From an uncultured bacterium (GTDB lineage: Bacteria; Patescibacteriota; Minisyncoccia; Phycocordibacterales; UBA9973): a stretch of DNA of 9,337 nucleotides. The notes beneath the pieces are model-generated. The model did not search any database. It saw only the letters and a list, made by a program, of their open reading frames with translations, and was not told the DNA's origin. Below are positions 1 to 5,394 of the stretch, one piece after another (positions within the stretch are counted from its first letter, which is position 1; each line of letters begins with the position of its first letter). Made by a program: the position numbers and the translations under genes. The stretch covers positions 1 through 9,337 of the forward strand of contig CAIOXR010000023.1 of NCBI GenBank assembly GCA_903862375.1, read 5' to 3'.

Positions 1-37
1 ATATAATCATTATCTATATCTGATATAAATTAGAATT

Positions 38-1048
38 TTATTTTTCAATATGTTTAAGTACTTCAAGATATAGACTTTCTACTATCCTATCTTGAGCCTT
101 ACCCATCTGCACATAATGATCGAGTCCTGGAGCAGAATTAATCTCAAGAATATAATATTCTTTTGGTTCATCTTTTATATCTCCATTTATCATCAAGTCA
201 ACTCCACAAAGTCGTAACCCCATATCGTAAGTAAGATTAATAGCTAACTTTTTAAATAAAGGATGAATGTTATTTGTAACATCCATAGAGTCTCCACCGG
301 TCGACAAATTCGCATTATCTAAAAGGAAAATTCTTTCTCCTTTTTTAGGAACAGAATTAAAATCCATTTTTTGATGTTTTAGTTTCATTTTAATTCTTGG
401 GTCATCCATTCTAATATTCGTATCCCTTTTAGAAATGACAAATTTCTTCTGTTTTAAAATTAAAAGCTTTTTTATAGTCATCTTGCCATCACCTATTACA
501 TTTAGTGGTATTCTTTCATATACTGAAATAATCTTTTTATCTAAAACAACAATACGGTAATCTTTACCTTTTACTGGTTGTTGAACAATCATAATACGAT
601 CGCGTCTGAATATACCTTTCGCTGATTTGAAAAATTCTTTTTTATTATGTACAAGCGATACTCCTACACCCTGACTTCCACTATTCGGCTTAACTATCAC
701 TGGGAAACCTAATTTATCTGCATGTTTATACCCAGCATTTATATCTCTATGTTTTGCTCCAATAGTTTCCCCCCATTCAGCAGAGAAGAATGTCTTACTT
801 CCAGGCACAGTAGAGTAGCCCATTTTCTTCATAAAAAATTGAGAGAAATCTTTATCTTTAGCAATCTCAGAACCACCCATTGGATTAAGGTCGAGAGTGT
901 TATATCGAAAATACGAGCGTTTGCCTGACTTAAAAGTAATTTGTCCTACTATATTCCACTCTGGCTCAATAATGACTTTTGCCCCAATTCTAGGAGCAAT
1001 TTTCTGTAACATTTTGCCTAATAGCATTGATTCTTTCTTTTTCTTCAT
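38..1048 (-). CDS. ATP-grasp ligase, RimK/cyanophycin-synthetase-like
   Basis: A 336-residue cytosolic protein of the ATP-grasp superfamily, which joins a carboxylate to an amine or thiol through an acyl-phosphate using ATP. What is seen: a central ATP-binding segment around residues 118-132 (IVKPNSGSQGVGVSL, K120), DYRIVV near 163-168, a cyanophycin-synthetase-like NVIGDGKMTI near 183-192, a GGDSMDVT..HP stretch near 251-263, CGVDLM near 281-286 (Asp284, probable metal ligand) and LEINSAPGLDHY near 301-312 (Glu302, Asn304). These order and space like the C-terminal ATP-grasp of GshAB, CphA and RimK-type enzymes. The substrate cannot be read from sequence. I used the first Met; Met8 (1027) and Met13 (1012) are alternatives because the N-terminus is only Lys-rich. 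A weak TATAAA lies at 1073-1068. The gene is divergent from the glycosyltransferase. Family assignment is firm; the reaction is not known. Confidence 0.88.
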   Translation of the reverse strand: MKKKKESMLLGKMLQKIAPRIGAKVIIEPEWNIVGQITFKSGKRSYFRYNTLDLNPMGGSEIAKDKDFSQFFMKKMGYSTVPGSKTFFSAEWGETIGAKHRDINAGYKHADKLGFPVIVKPNSGSQGVGVSLVHNKKEFFKSAKGIFRRDRIMIVQQPVKGKDYRIVVLDKKIISVYERIPLNVIGDGKMTIKKLLILKQKKFVISKRDTNIRMDDPRIKMKLKHQKMDFNSVPKKGERIFLLDNANLSTGGDSMDVTNNIHPLFKKLAINLTYDMGLRLCGVDLMINGDIKDEPKEYYILEINSAPGLDHYVQMGKAQDRIVESLYLEVLKHIEK

Positions 1049-1120
1049 GATTGAACAATTGTGACATTTTATAAATCTAAAATCAAATTTGAAACATACA
1101 TTTAGTTATTAAACTATTAA

Positions 1121-1138
1121 TATCAAAAATTTTTGATA
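1121..1138. promoter_or_regulatory. Perfect 18-bp palindrome overlapping a -10 box
   Basis: TATCAAAAATTTTTGATA is a perfect inverted repeat in the divergent intergenic region. Its right end overlaps the first two bases of the -10 hexamer (1137-1142) of the downstream glycosyltransferase. The position suits an operator, but AT-rich palindromes also arise by chance, and a weak hairpin is an alternative. Confidence 0.35.
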
Positions 1139-1142
1139 TAAT
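1134..1142 (+). promoter_or_regulatory. Extended -10 promoter, leaderless
   Basis: TGATATAAT is a perfect extended -10 (TGnTATAAT). Its last base is six bases before the ATG at 1149, so transcription should begin at or within a base or two of the start codon. There is no Shine-Dalgarno sequence. Confidence 0.7.
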
Positions 1143-1148
1143 TTAATT

Positions 1149-1889
1149 ATGAAAATATCTGTTGTAGTAATCGCTCACAATGAAGAAAAACATATATCAA
1201 GATGTATTGAGTCAATTCTCAGTCAAACAGAGAAACCTAACGAGGTGATTGTCGTAATTCATAATTCAAATGCTAAAACTCTTGAAATAGCAAATAATTA
1301 TAAAGTTACAGCAATACCCTACTTTACAGAAGAATATGGCCCGATATACCCAAGAATAAAAGGGATTGAGCAAGCAGATGGAGACATAATACTTTGTACA
1401 GATGGAGATTCTTTGGTTTCAAATAATTGGATTGAGGTTATGACTAAAACACTAACGAATAATGACAATATACTAATTGGTTCGTATGTGAAAATATCTG
1501 GGACACTTTTTGAATCAATTTCAAATATTTTTAACAAATATTTATGTAAAACTAAAAATGGTAAAGCTGTAGAATGGATTTGGGGTGCAAGCTTTGGATT
1601 TGGGGGTAAGGACAAGAATTTTGTTTTAGATGTATTTAGAAAAATTATTAATTACTCAAAAGAATTAAAACTACAAAAAGGAAGAATAGCAGAAGATTAT
1701 TGGCTTGCATTATATATGAATGAAAAAGGAAATATAGAAGTTACTAATAAAACATCTGTAACTAGTTTTGCACAAAATGAATCTATTATAGATGCAATTA
1801 AGAGAACAAATACTAATCATAAAAATGGCTATTTAATAAAAGAATTTTTCAAAAAGAATAAAACTTTGATACAATACAACTATGACTAA
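1149..1889 (+). CDS. Family 2 glycosyltransferase
   Basis: A 246-residue GT-A fold glycosyltransferase that transfers a sugar from a nucleotide-sugar donor, probably to a cell-surface glycan or lipid. Seen: the N-terminal GT2 signature VVVIAHNEEKHISRCIESIL (residues 5-24), the metal-binding CTDGDS (Asp85-Gly-Asp87), WGASFGFGG near 145-153 in the acceptor region and AEDYWLALYM near 181-190 (Glu182-Asp183, the usual ED/base position). There is no TM segment, so the protein is cytosolic or peripheral; the C-terminus is Lys/Asn-rich. It is short for the family but has all the core motifs. A perfect extended -10 sits six bases before the ATG. The last eight bases overlap the next gene (ATGACTAA). 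Donor and acceptor cannot be inferred. Confidence 0.92.
   Translation: MKISVVVIAHNEEKHISRCIESILSQTEKPNEVIVVIHNSNAKTLEIANNYKVTAIPYFTEEYGPIYPRIKGIEQADGDIILCTDGDSLVSNNWIEVMTKTLTNNDNILIGSYVKISGTLFESISNIFNKYLCKTKNGKAVEWIWGASFGFGGKDKNFVLDVFRKIINYSKELKLQKGRIAEDYWLALYMNEKGNIEVTNKTSVTSFAQNESIIDAIKRTNTNHKNGYLIKEFFKKNKTLIQYNYD
1867..1875 (+). promoter_or_regulatory. Extended -10 promoter inside the preceding gene, leaderless
   Basis: TGATACAAT, one mismatch from TGnTATAAT, lies in the 3' end of the glycosyltransferase gene and ends six bases before the ATG at 1882. Spacing and sequence match the other leaderless promoters in the window, so the HIT gene probably has its own promoter in addition to any read-through. 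Confidence 0.55.
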
Positions 1890-2379
1890 ATACAATTCAA
1901 AAACAACTGAGAACAAATGTGTATTCTGTGAAATAGTAAAAAAGAATATTCCTGCTTCTATTTTCTGGGAAGATAAGAATTATATGGCTTTTCTTTCTAT
2001 TGATCCAAATACAGTAGGGTTTTCTTGCGTAATACCCAAGAAACATTTTGACAGTGATATTATGAAAATGCCAGATAATGAGATAAGTAAACTGGTATTA
2101 ACTTCTAAAAAAGTAGCGAGTGTACTTGAGAATTATTTTAAGGATGTGGGTCGTGTAGGTGTGATAATGGAAGGTATGGGTATAAATCATGCACATATAA
2201 AACTCTCTCCTATGCATGGGACAGACAAACTTAAAAAAGGTATCTGGAATCAAGCAACTAAAAAAGTTGATTTCTGGTTCGATAAATATGAAGGCTATAT
2301 ATGCTCAGCTGGAGGACCAATGGCTGATTTTAATAAATTAAGAAAACTAGGTGAGAAAATTAAAAATTCTATAAAATAA
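1882..2379 (+). CDS. HIT-family (histidine triad) protein with HxHxK motif
   Basis: A 165-residue HIT-domain protein; the family comprises nucleoside-phosphate hydrolases and transferases acting through a His-nucleotidyl intermediate. Seen: CVFCEIV near the N-terminus (Cys13, Cys16, zinc-type CxxC), IPKKHF (His55), and the triad segment NHAHIKLSPMHG (His103, His105, Lys107). The nucleophile is normally the middle His, here His105, which is kept. The third His of HxHxHxx is replaced by Lys107. The C-terminal part (residues 120-165) with FWFDKYEGYICSAGGP is longer than in minimal Hint proteins. I believe similar HxHxK forms occur in CPR HIT proteins, but this is from memory. The ATG overlaps the preceding stop by eight bases. 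A terminator stem begins within the last codons. Confidence 0.87.
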   Translation: MTKYNSKTTENKCVFCEIVKKNIPASIFWEDKNYMAFLSIDPNTVGFSCVIPKKHFDSDIMKMPDNEISKLVLTSKKVASVLENYFKDVGRVGVIMEGMGINHAHIKLSPMHGTDKLKKGIWNQATKKVDFWFDKYEGYICSAGGPMADFNKLRKLGEKIKNSIK

Positions 2380-2405
2380 TCAGGTTGCCCTGATTATTTT
2401 AATTT
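2373..2405 (+). terminator. Rho-independent terminator with stop codon in the stem
   Basis: A perfect 12-bp stem (AAAATAATCAGG, loop TTGC, CCTGATTATTTT; 2373-2400) is followed by TTTTAATTTTT-type T-rich sequence. The TAA stop of the HIT gene (2377-2379) lies inside the left arm. Confidence 0.8.
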
Positions 2406-2406
2406 T

Positions 2407-2415
2407 TGCTATAAT
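2407..2415 (+). promoter_or_regulatory. Extended -10 promoter, leaderless or near-leaderless
   Basis: TGCTATAAT is a perfect TGnTATAAT. It lies directly after the T-tract of the preceding terminator and eight bases before the malic enzyme ATG at 2424. Confidence 0.68.
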
Positions 2416-2423
2416 ATACATCT

Positions 2424-3575
2424 ATGAATAAAAACTACATTGAATCTATAAAATTACATAAAAAGTATGGCGGAAAACTTGAAGTTAAAAGTAAAGTCTC
2501 TCTCAAGAACAAAAAAGATTTATCTTTAGCTTATACTCCTGGAGTCGCAGGAGTATGTGAAGCCATAGCAAAGAATCCAAAACTAGCTAAAGAATATACT
2601 CTTAAGAAAAATACAGTGGCTATCGTTACAGATGGTTCAGCAATACTTGGTCTTGGCAACTTAGGACCACTAGCTTCTATACCGGTAATGGAAGGCAAAG
2701 CTGCTATCTTTAAAAATTTTGGTGGAGTAGATGCTTTCCCTATTTGTCTAGATACACAAGATACAGAAGAAATAATAAAGATAGTTAAGCAAATCTCTCC
2801 AGTGTTCGGAGGTATAAATCTAGAAGATATCTCAGCTCCAAGATGCTTTGAGATAGAAGAAAGACTCCGTAAAGAATTAAATATACCAGTAATGCACGAT
2901 GATCAGTGGGGAGCAGCAACAGTCATTCTTGCAGCTCTTATTAATGCACTTAAATTAATAAAAATTAAAAAAGAAGATGTAAAGATAGTAATAGCCGGCG
3001 TAGGAGCCGCAGGTGTAGCGACAGGTAGACTGCTTCATTCTTATGGAATTAAAAATACCATATTCTGTGATAGTAAAGGTATAATACATAAAGGACGAAA
3101 TGATTTAAATAAAGAAAAAATAGAATTACTCCAAGATAGCACTGCCAAAGATAGAACGGGTGAACTAGCTCTTGCACTAGTAGATGTAGATGTATTTATC
3201 GGTTTATCTAAACCAAAAATTCTTACTATAGAAATGATAAAAAGTATGGCAAAAAAGCCGATAATATTCACCCTTGCAAATCCAACCCCTGAGATAATAC
3301 CTGAAGAAGCGCATAAAGCAGGGGCTTTTATAGTGGCGACAGGTAGATCCGACTATCCAAACCAAATAAATAACTCTCTTATATTTCCAAATGCATTTAA
3401 AGCGATGCTGGATAAGCATATACCTCAATTTGAAAATAAAATATTTGTAAGTATCGCTGTTGCATTAGCAAATTGTATAAAAAAACCAAACAAAAAAAAT
3501 ATAATTCCTAGTATGTTCGATAAAAATGCCGGCAAAGCAGTATATAAAGCTATTGCATCTTTGGTAAAAAAGTAG
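2424..3575 (+). CDS. Malic enzyme (oxaloacetate-decarboxylating malate dehydrogenase)
   Basis: A 383-residue compact bacterial/archaeal-type malic enzyme that converts malate plus NAD(P)+ to pyruvate, CO2 and NAD(P)H. Seen: YTPGV (Tyr37, catalytic acid), VMEGKAAIFKNFGG (Lys92, catalytic base), the metal-site NLEDI (Glu134-Asp135) and HDDQ (Asp159, Asp160), the Rossmann AGVGAAGVATGRLL (residues 191-204), FCDSKG at the end of the second strand (Asp216, which favours NAD over NADP), ANPTPEI, and the C-terminal FPNAF. HDDQ is followed by WGAA where HGTA is common. The length matches single-domain enzymes, with no phosphotransacetylase extension as in MaeB. In a reduced-metabolism organism it would link malate to pyruvate and supply NADH; that role is inferred. 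The stop is TAG. A near-leaderless promoter precedes it. Confidence 0.95.
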   Translation: MNKNYIESIKLHKKYGGKLEVKSKVSLKNKKDLSLAYTPGVAGVCEAIAKNPKLAKEYTLKKNTVAIVTDGSAILGLGNLGPLASIPVMEGKAAIFKNFGGVDAFPICLDTQDTEEIIKIVKQISPVFGGINLEDISAPRCFEIEERLRKELNIPVMHDDQWGAATVILAALINALKLIKIKKEDVKIVIAGVGAAGVATGRLLHSYGIKNTIFCDSKGIIHKGRNDLNKEKIELLQDSTAKDRTGELALALVDVDVFIGLSKPKILTIEMIKSMAKKPIIFTLANPTPEIIPEEAHKAGAFIVATGRSDYPNQINNSLIFPNAFKAMLDKHIPQFENKIFVSIAVALANCIKKPNKKNIIPSMFDKNAGKAVYKAIASLVKK

Positions 3576-3579
3576 AAAA

Positions 3580-3588
3580 TGTTATACT
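3580..3588 (+). promoter_or_regulatory. Extended -10 promoter, leaderless
   Basis: TGTTATACT (extended -10, one mismatch) lies in the 20-base gap after the malic enzyme stop and ends seven bases before the ATG at 3596. Confidence 0.6.
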
Positions 3589-3595
3589 TAAATAT

Positions 3596-4066
3596 ATGGA
3601 AGAAGTAATAATTAATAAAATAGAATGGTATGCTCCTGAATATAAACATAAAGAGAAAAGTATAGACTTTATCTGGACGATAGGATTAGTCACTATAGTT
3701 TCTTGTGTTATTGCATTCTGGCTTAAGAATTATTTGTTTGCTGTATTCATACTTATCTCTGGAGCATCACTTATACTTTTCAGCATCAGACACCCTGAAG
3801 ATGTTTACTTCTCAATAGAAGATGAAGGTTTTACACTAGGAAAAGACAGGTATAGCTGGACTAAAATAAAAGGATACAATATTAAAAAAGAAAATGATGA
3901 GTCTATTCTTCTCCTCGAAGTAGACAAACGACTTCTACCTGTATACACTATTCCCCTACCTAAAGAGAAGACAGATCAAATCAAAGAAACACTTTCAAAA
4001 GTTGCCCAAAGTAAAGATATTGAAGAATCAAAATCAATGAAGTTCATGGAGCAATTAGGATTTTAA
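3596..4066 (+). CDS. Two-TM protein with PH-like C-terminal domain, unknown function
   Basis: A 156-residue protein. A polar N-terminus (residues 1-22, with EWYAPEY) is followed by two hydrophobic helices at about 24-42 and 46-64, joined by a very short turn (LKNY), which predicts a membrane hairpin with both ends on the cytoplasmic side. Residues 65-135 alternate in a beta-rich pattern (YFSIEDEGFTLGKDRYSW, ILLLEVDKRLLPVYTIPLP) resembling bacterial PH-like DUF domains. The C-terminal 20 residues are charged and probably helical. The arrangement is common among uncharacterised CPR proteins; no catalytic motif is visible. It has its own extended -10 box and ends at a shared bidirectional terminator. 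I assign no function. Confidence 0.82.
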   Translation: MEEVIINKIEWYAPEYKHKEKSIDFIWTIGLVTIVSCVIAFWLKNYLFAVFILISGASLILFSIRHPEDVYFSIEDEGFTLGKDRYSWTKIKGYNIKKENDESILLLEVDKRLLPVYTIPLPKEKTDQIKETLSKVAQSKDIEESKSMKFMEQLGF

Positions 4067-4067
4067 T

Positions 4068-4105
4068 AAATAAAAATACACATATTCATATGTGTATTTT
4101 TATTT
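4068..4105. terminator. Bidirectional terminator, perfect 18-bp stem
   Basis: Arms 4068-4085 and 4088-4105 are perfectly complementary (ACACATAT core) and flanked by A- and T-rich runs usable on either strand. It lies between convergent genes, and the TAA of the minus-strand gene (4100-4102) is inside the stem. Confidence 0.85.
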
Positions 4106-4528
4106 TAATCTTGTTTTTAATTCATTTACTTTTTCAGTAATTTTATTAATTATATCTATGATTAAGTCGTCATTGGGATTTTCAGGATTTAGTATATCCC
4201 ATCTTTCGTAAGCTCTGTCTAAAAGCCAATCTGGAGTAAGGTCTTCTTCGGACATAATTATAACTTTATCTGCATCTTCTAGGTATTCTGGATACAATCT
4301 GGCTGTATGCTTTAATGATATATCCATCCCTCTTTTTTTCATTTCATTAACAATAAATATCTCCCCTGGCCACACATCTAAAATACTTTCTCCTTCTATG
4401 TTTTCTTCTTTAATTAAAGTACCACAAGAATAAGCTCTCCAGCCATCTTTAGGATCTTTGTTAAAAACAGCTTCTGCTATAGGACTTCGAAAAGTATTTC
4501 CATGACAAATAAATACAAGCTTTTTCAT
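4100..4528 (-). CDS. Low-molecular-weight protein-tyrosine-phosphatase-like / arsenate-reductase-like protein
   Basis: A 142-residue cytosolic protein of the LMW phosphotyrosine phosphatase fold. The N-terminal phosphate-binding loop is FICHGNTFRSP: Cys8 (nucleophile) x5 Arg14-Ser15, after a hydrophobic beta strand. RAYSCGTL near residues 31-38 and HTARLYPEYLEDADKVIIMSEEDL near 74-97 fit the family. Near the C-terminus WDILNPENPND replaces the usual DP acid motif; Asn114 stands where the general-acid Asp is expected, though Asp111 is close by and could serve. It may act on phosphotyrosine or another phosphoryl substrate, or be arsenate-reductase-like; the usual extra arsenate-reductase cysteines are not evident. 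The start is supported by TGCTATAAT ending six bases upstream. Confidence 0.85.
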   Translation of the reverse strand: MKKLVFICHGNTFRSPIAEAVFNKDPKDGWRAYSCGTLIKEENIEGESILDVWPGEIFIVNEMKKRGMDISLKHTARLYPEYLEDADKVIIMSEEDLTPDWLLDRAYERWDILNPENPNDDLIIDIINKITEKVNELKTRLK

Positions 4529-4534
4529 AAAATA

Positions 4535-4543
4535 ATTATAGCA
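4535..4543 (-). promoter_or_regulatory. Extended -10 promoter, leaderless
   Basis: On the minus strand TGCTATAAT (4543 to 4535) ends six bases before the ATG whose A is at 4528. The spacing is identical to several plus-strand genes. Confidence 0.68.
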
Positions 4544-4580
4544 TGAAATACATAAGCTAATTAATATGATATAACAAACC

Positions 4581-4609
4581 TTGCAGATATGCTTATATTA
4601 GTGTAAATT
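4581..4609 (+). promoter_or_regulatory. Candidate promoter of tRNA-Arg
   Basis: TTGCAG (4581-4586) and TAAATT (4604-4609) are separated by 17 bases. Initiation would be near 4616, about ten bases before the mature tRNA 5' end. Both hexamers are imperfect, so this is tentative. Confidence 0.4.
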
Positions 4610-4625
4610 AGAGTCGTAAGTAGCT

Positions 4626-4697
4626 GGTCTCGTCGTTCAATGGATAGGACGTAACTTTGCGGAAGTTATGATGCAGGTTCAATTCCTGCCGGGACCA
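4626..4697 (+). tRNA. tRNA-Arg, anticodon GCG
   Basis: The cloverleaf folds completely. Acceptor GGTCTCG (4626-4632) pairs with CGGGACC (4690-4696). D stem GTTC/GGAC has loop AATGGATA, with A20 as in Arg tRNAs. Anticodon stem TAACT/AGTTA has loop TTGCGGA, anticodon GCG at 4659-4661. T stem GCAGG/CCTGC has loop TTCAATT. Discriminator is A4697. The next bases are CAT, so CCA is not encoded and must be added by a nucleotidyltransferase. GCG reads CGC, and CGU by wobble. This is notable because most bacteria read CGU/CGC/CGA with an ACG (inosine) tRNA. The T loop has TTCAATT where TTCGATT is usual. The acceptor 3' strand is also part of the terminator palindrome that follows. Confidence 0.93.
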
Positions 4698-4744
4698 CAT
4701 TAGAAAAAACCCAACTTGTTTGGGTTTTTTCTAATGTGGTCCCG
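4690..4744. terminator. 25-bp palindromic terminator that includes the tRNA-Arg acceptor end
   Basis: The left arm 4690-4714 and right arm 4720-4744 are perfectly complementary over 25 bp, with a 5-base loop and runs of A and T (AAAAAACCCAA / TTGGGTTTTTT). The inner part is an ordinary terminator hairpin. The outer 7-8 bp consist of the tRNA's own acceptor 3' strand and its inverted copy. It can terminate transcription from either side. Confidence 0.75.
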
Positions 4745-4880
4745 AGCAAGCAAACTTCTTTGCTTGCTTGCAGGAATCGAAGCCCAATTCGTTTTTTGTT
4801 GTCAAACAAAACGAATTGGGCTACTGTCCTCGTAGAGGAAGATATCCTGTCAGTATTTTCGATATGTGTACTCACGGTCC
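4700..4880 (-). ncRNA. Candidate minus-strand structured RNA with tRNA-like 3' segment
   Basis: Read on the minus strand, an extended -10 (TGTATAAT, 4895-4888) is followed seven bases later by GGACC at 4880. Then come a hairpin TCCTC/GAGGA (4839-4827), enclosed by CAGTA/TACTG complementarity (4855-4851 with 4826-4822), a 14-bp hairpin GCCCAATTCGTTTT/AAAACGAATTGGGC (4821-4782), the T-loop and T-stem-like TTCGATTCCTGC (4781-4770), a 10-bp hairpin AGCAAGCAAA/TTTGCTTGCT (4768-4745), and CGGGACC running into the shared terminator. The 5' GGACC..GAG can partly pair with 3' CTCGGGACC. TTCGATTCCTGC and CGGGACCACATT equal the 3' half of the neighbouring tRNA-Arg except for one base. No known RNA family was recognised; transcription is inferred from the promoter only. 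Confidence 0.45.
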
Positions 4881-4887
4881 GATTTTT

Positions 4888-4895
4888 ATTATACA
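4888..4895 (-). promoter_or_regulatory. Minus-strand -10 promoter of the candidate structured RNA
   Basis: TGTATAAT on the minus strand (TATAAT at 4893-4888, preceded directly by TG). A weak TTGGTA (4918-4913) lies 19 bases upstream. No credible protein start follows, so it most likely drives the candidate structured RNA reading toward tRNA-Arg. Confidence 0.5.
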
Positions 4896-4929
4896 AATAG
4901 AAACCTCTTTCCTACCAATTTTAATTTTA

Positions 4930-4938
4930 TGTTATACT
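4930..4938 (+). promoter_or_regulatory. Extended -10 promoter
   Basis: TGTTATACT (TGnTATACT) predicts initiation near 4945, giving a leader of roughly 37 bases before the ATG at 4982. The gene is therefore probably not leaderless, although its leader has no Shine-Dalgarno sequence. Confidence 0.5.
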
Positions 4939-4981
4939 ATATACGTAGTCGGTTTATTATAAAAATAATTAATTAAAAAAT

Positions 4982-5341
4982 ATGGAAAAGGAAGAAAAAA
5001 AGGGAGGTTGTTGTGGAGAAGAAGTTAAGACAGGATGTTGTGAGGAAGGTGCAAAGTGTGAGCACAGTATGGCAAATTGTTGTCACAACTGGAAGAAATG
5101 CCACATGATGAAGAAAGTGATAATGGTAGTAGTTATAATTATTGCTTTCTGTGTAGGCTCACAATGGGGAGAAATGAAAGGAGAATATAGAAGAAGTTAT
5201 AATTTTGAAAGAAGAGGAATGATGAATAGTGATTATGGTAGATTTGAAAACAGATATCGAGGCGAACAAGCAAAAAGTACAAGTGAAGTGACTGTAGATG
5301 TGACAAAAACACCTACACCACCAGCTACACCAAAACAATAA
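4982..5341 (+). CDS. Cys-rich single-TM protein, unknown function
   Basis: A 119-residue protein. The N-terminal 42 residues are rich in charged residues and contain eight cysteines, mostly in pairs (Cys10-11, Cys19-20, Cys26, Cys33-34, Cys40), with His28, His35 and His41 among them; this suggests metal or cluster binding. A hydrophobic helix at about residues 44-59 (KKVIMVVVIIIAFCVG) follows, and its flanking lysines place the Cys-rich part in the cytoplasm. Residues 65-98 are Arg/Tyr-rich and probably helical, and the tail is a low-complexity Thr/Pro region (TKTPTPPATPKQ), probably extracytoplasmic. The final gene structure is sound: clear start, TAA plus a second stop, and a strong terminator. 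A thioredoxin-like gene lies convergently just behind, so a thiol or metal link is possible. Function not recognised. Confidence 0.75.
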   Translation: MEKEEKKGGCCGEEVKTGCCEEGAKCEHSMANCCHNWKKCHMMKKVIMVVVIIIAFCVGSQWGEMKGEYRRSYNFERRGMMNSDYGRFENRYRGEQAKSTSEVTVDVTKTPTPPATPKQ

Positions 5342-5342
5342 T

Positions 5343-5394
5343 AAGTAAATAATAAATACCTCTCATTTAAATGAGAGGTATTTATTATTTACTT
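5343..5394. terminator. Bidirectional terminator, 52-base perfect palindrome
   Basis: The whole segment is a perfect 26-bp inverted repeat (core ACCTCTCATTTAAATGAGAGGT) with A/T-rich outer arms. It separates convergent genes. The stop codon of the minus-strand gene (5385-5387) lies within it, and the plus-strand stop ends two bases before it. Confidence 0.87.

Noticed and set aside
1..37. Possible start of another minus-strand gene (ATG at 10-8)
   Set aside because: Only three codons fit in the window and no clear -10 box sits at the expected distance.
3041..3649. Several minus-strand frames of 74-76 residues within and after the malic enzyme gene
   Set aside because: They lie antisense to clear coding sequence and have Phe/Ile-rich shadow composition; the same applies to the plus-strand frames at 722-928 and 8091-8291 and the minus-strand frames at 1319-1615 and 6771-7061.
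4690..4744. Assembly foldback chimera as the cause of the inverted tRNA copy
   Set aside because: The inverted copies carry base differences and inserted hairpins, and the same layout occurs at two unrelated tRNAs. Read mapping would still be a useful control.
4690..4781. Integrase attachment site duplication of the tRNA 3' end
   Set aside because: Integration gives a direct repeat of the tRNA end flanking an element; here the copy is inverted, interrupted by a hairpin, and there is no integrase gene.
4690..4880. tmRNA, SRP RNA or RNase P RNA in the gene-free stretch
   Set aside because: The conserved cores of these RNAs (tmRNA ends and tag frame, the SRP GGAAG tetraloop region, the RNase P GAGGAAAGTC-type segment) are absent; the tRNA-like 3' part is split by a hairpin, which tmRNA does not show.
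4666..4896. 76-residue minus-strand frame ending in VVPAGIEPAS across the tRNA-Arg region
   Set aside because: It is a translation of antisense tRNA and hairpin sequence; the AGIEPAS ending is a well-known artefact of translated tRNA antisense. The strong minus-strand promoter at its start is better explained by a structured RNA.
4768..4962. 64-residue plus-strand frame in the hairpin cluster after tRNA-Arg
   Set aside because: It runs through inverted repeats and a promoter region, has no upstream start signal and no family resemblance.
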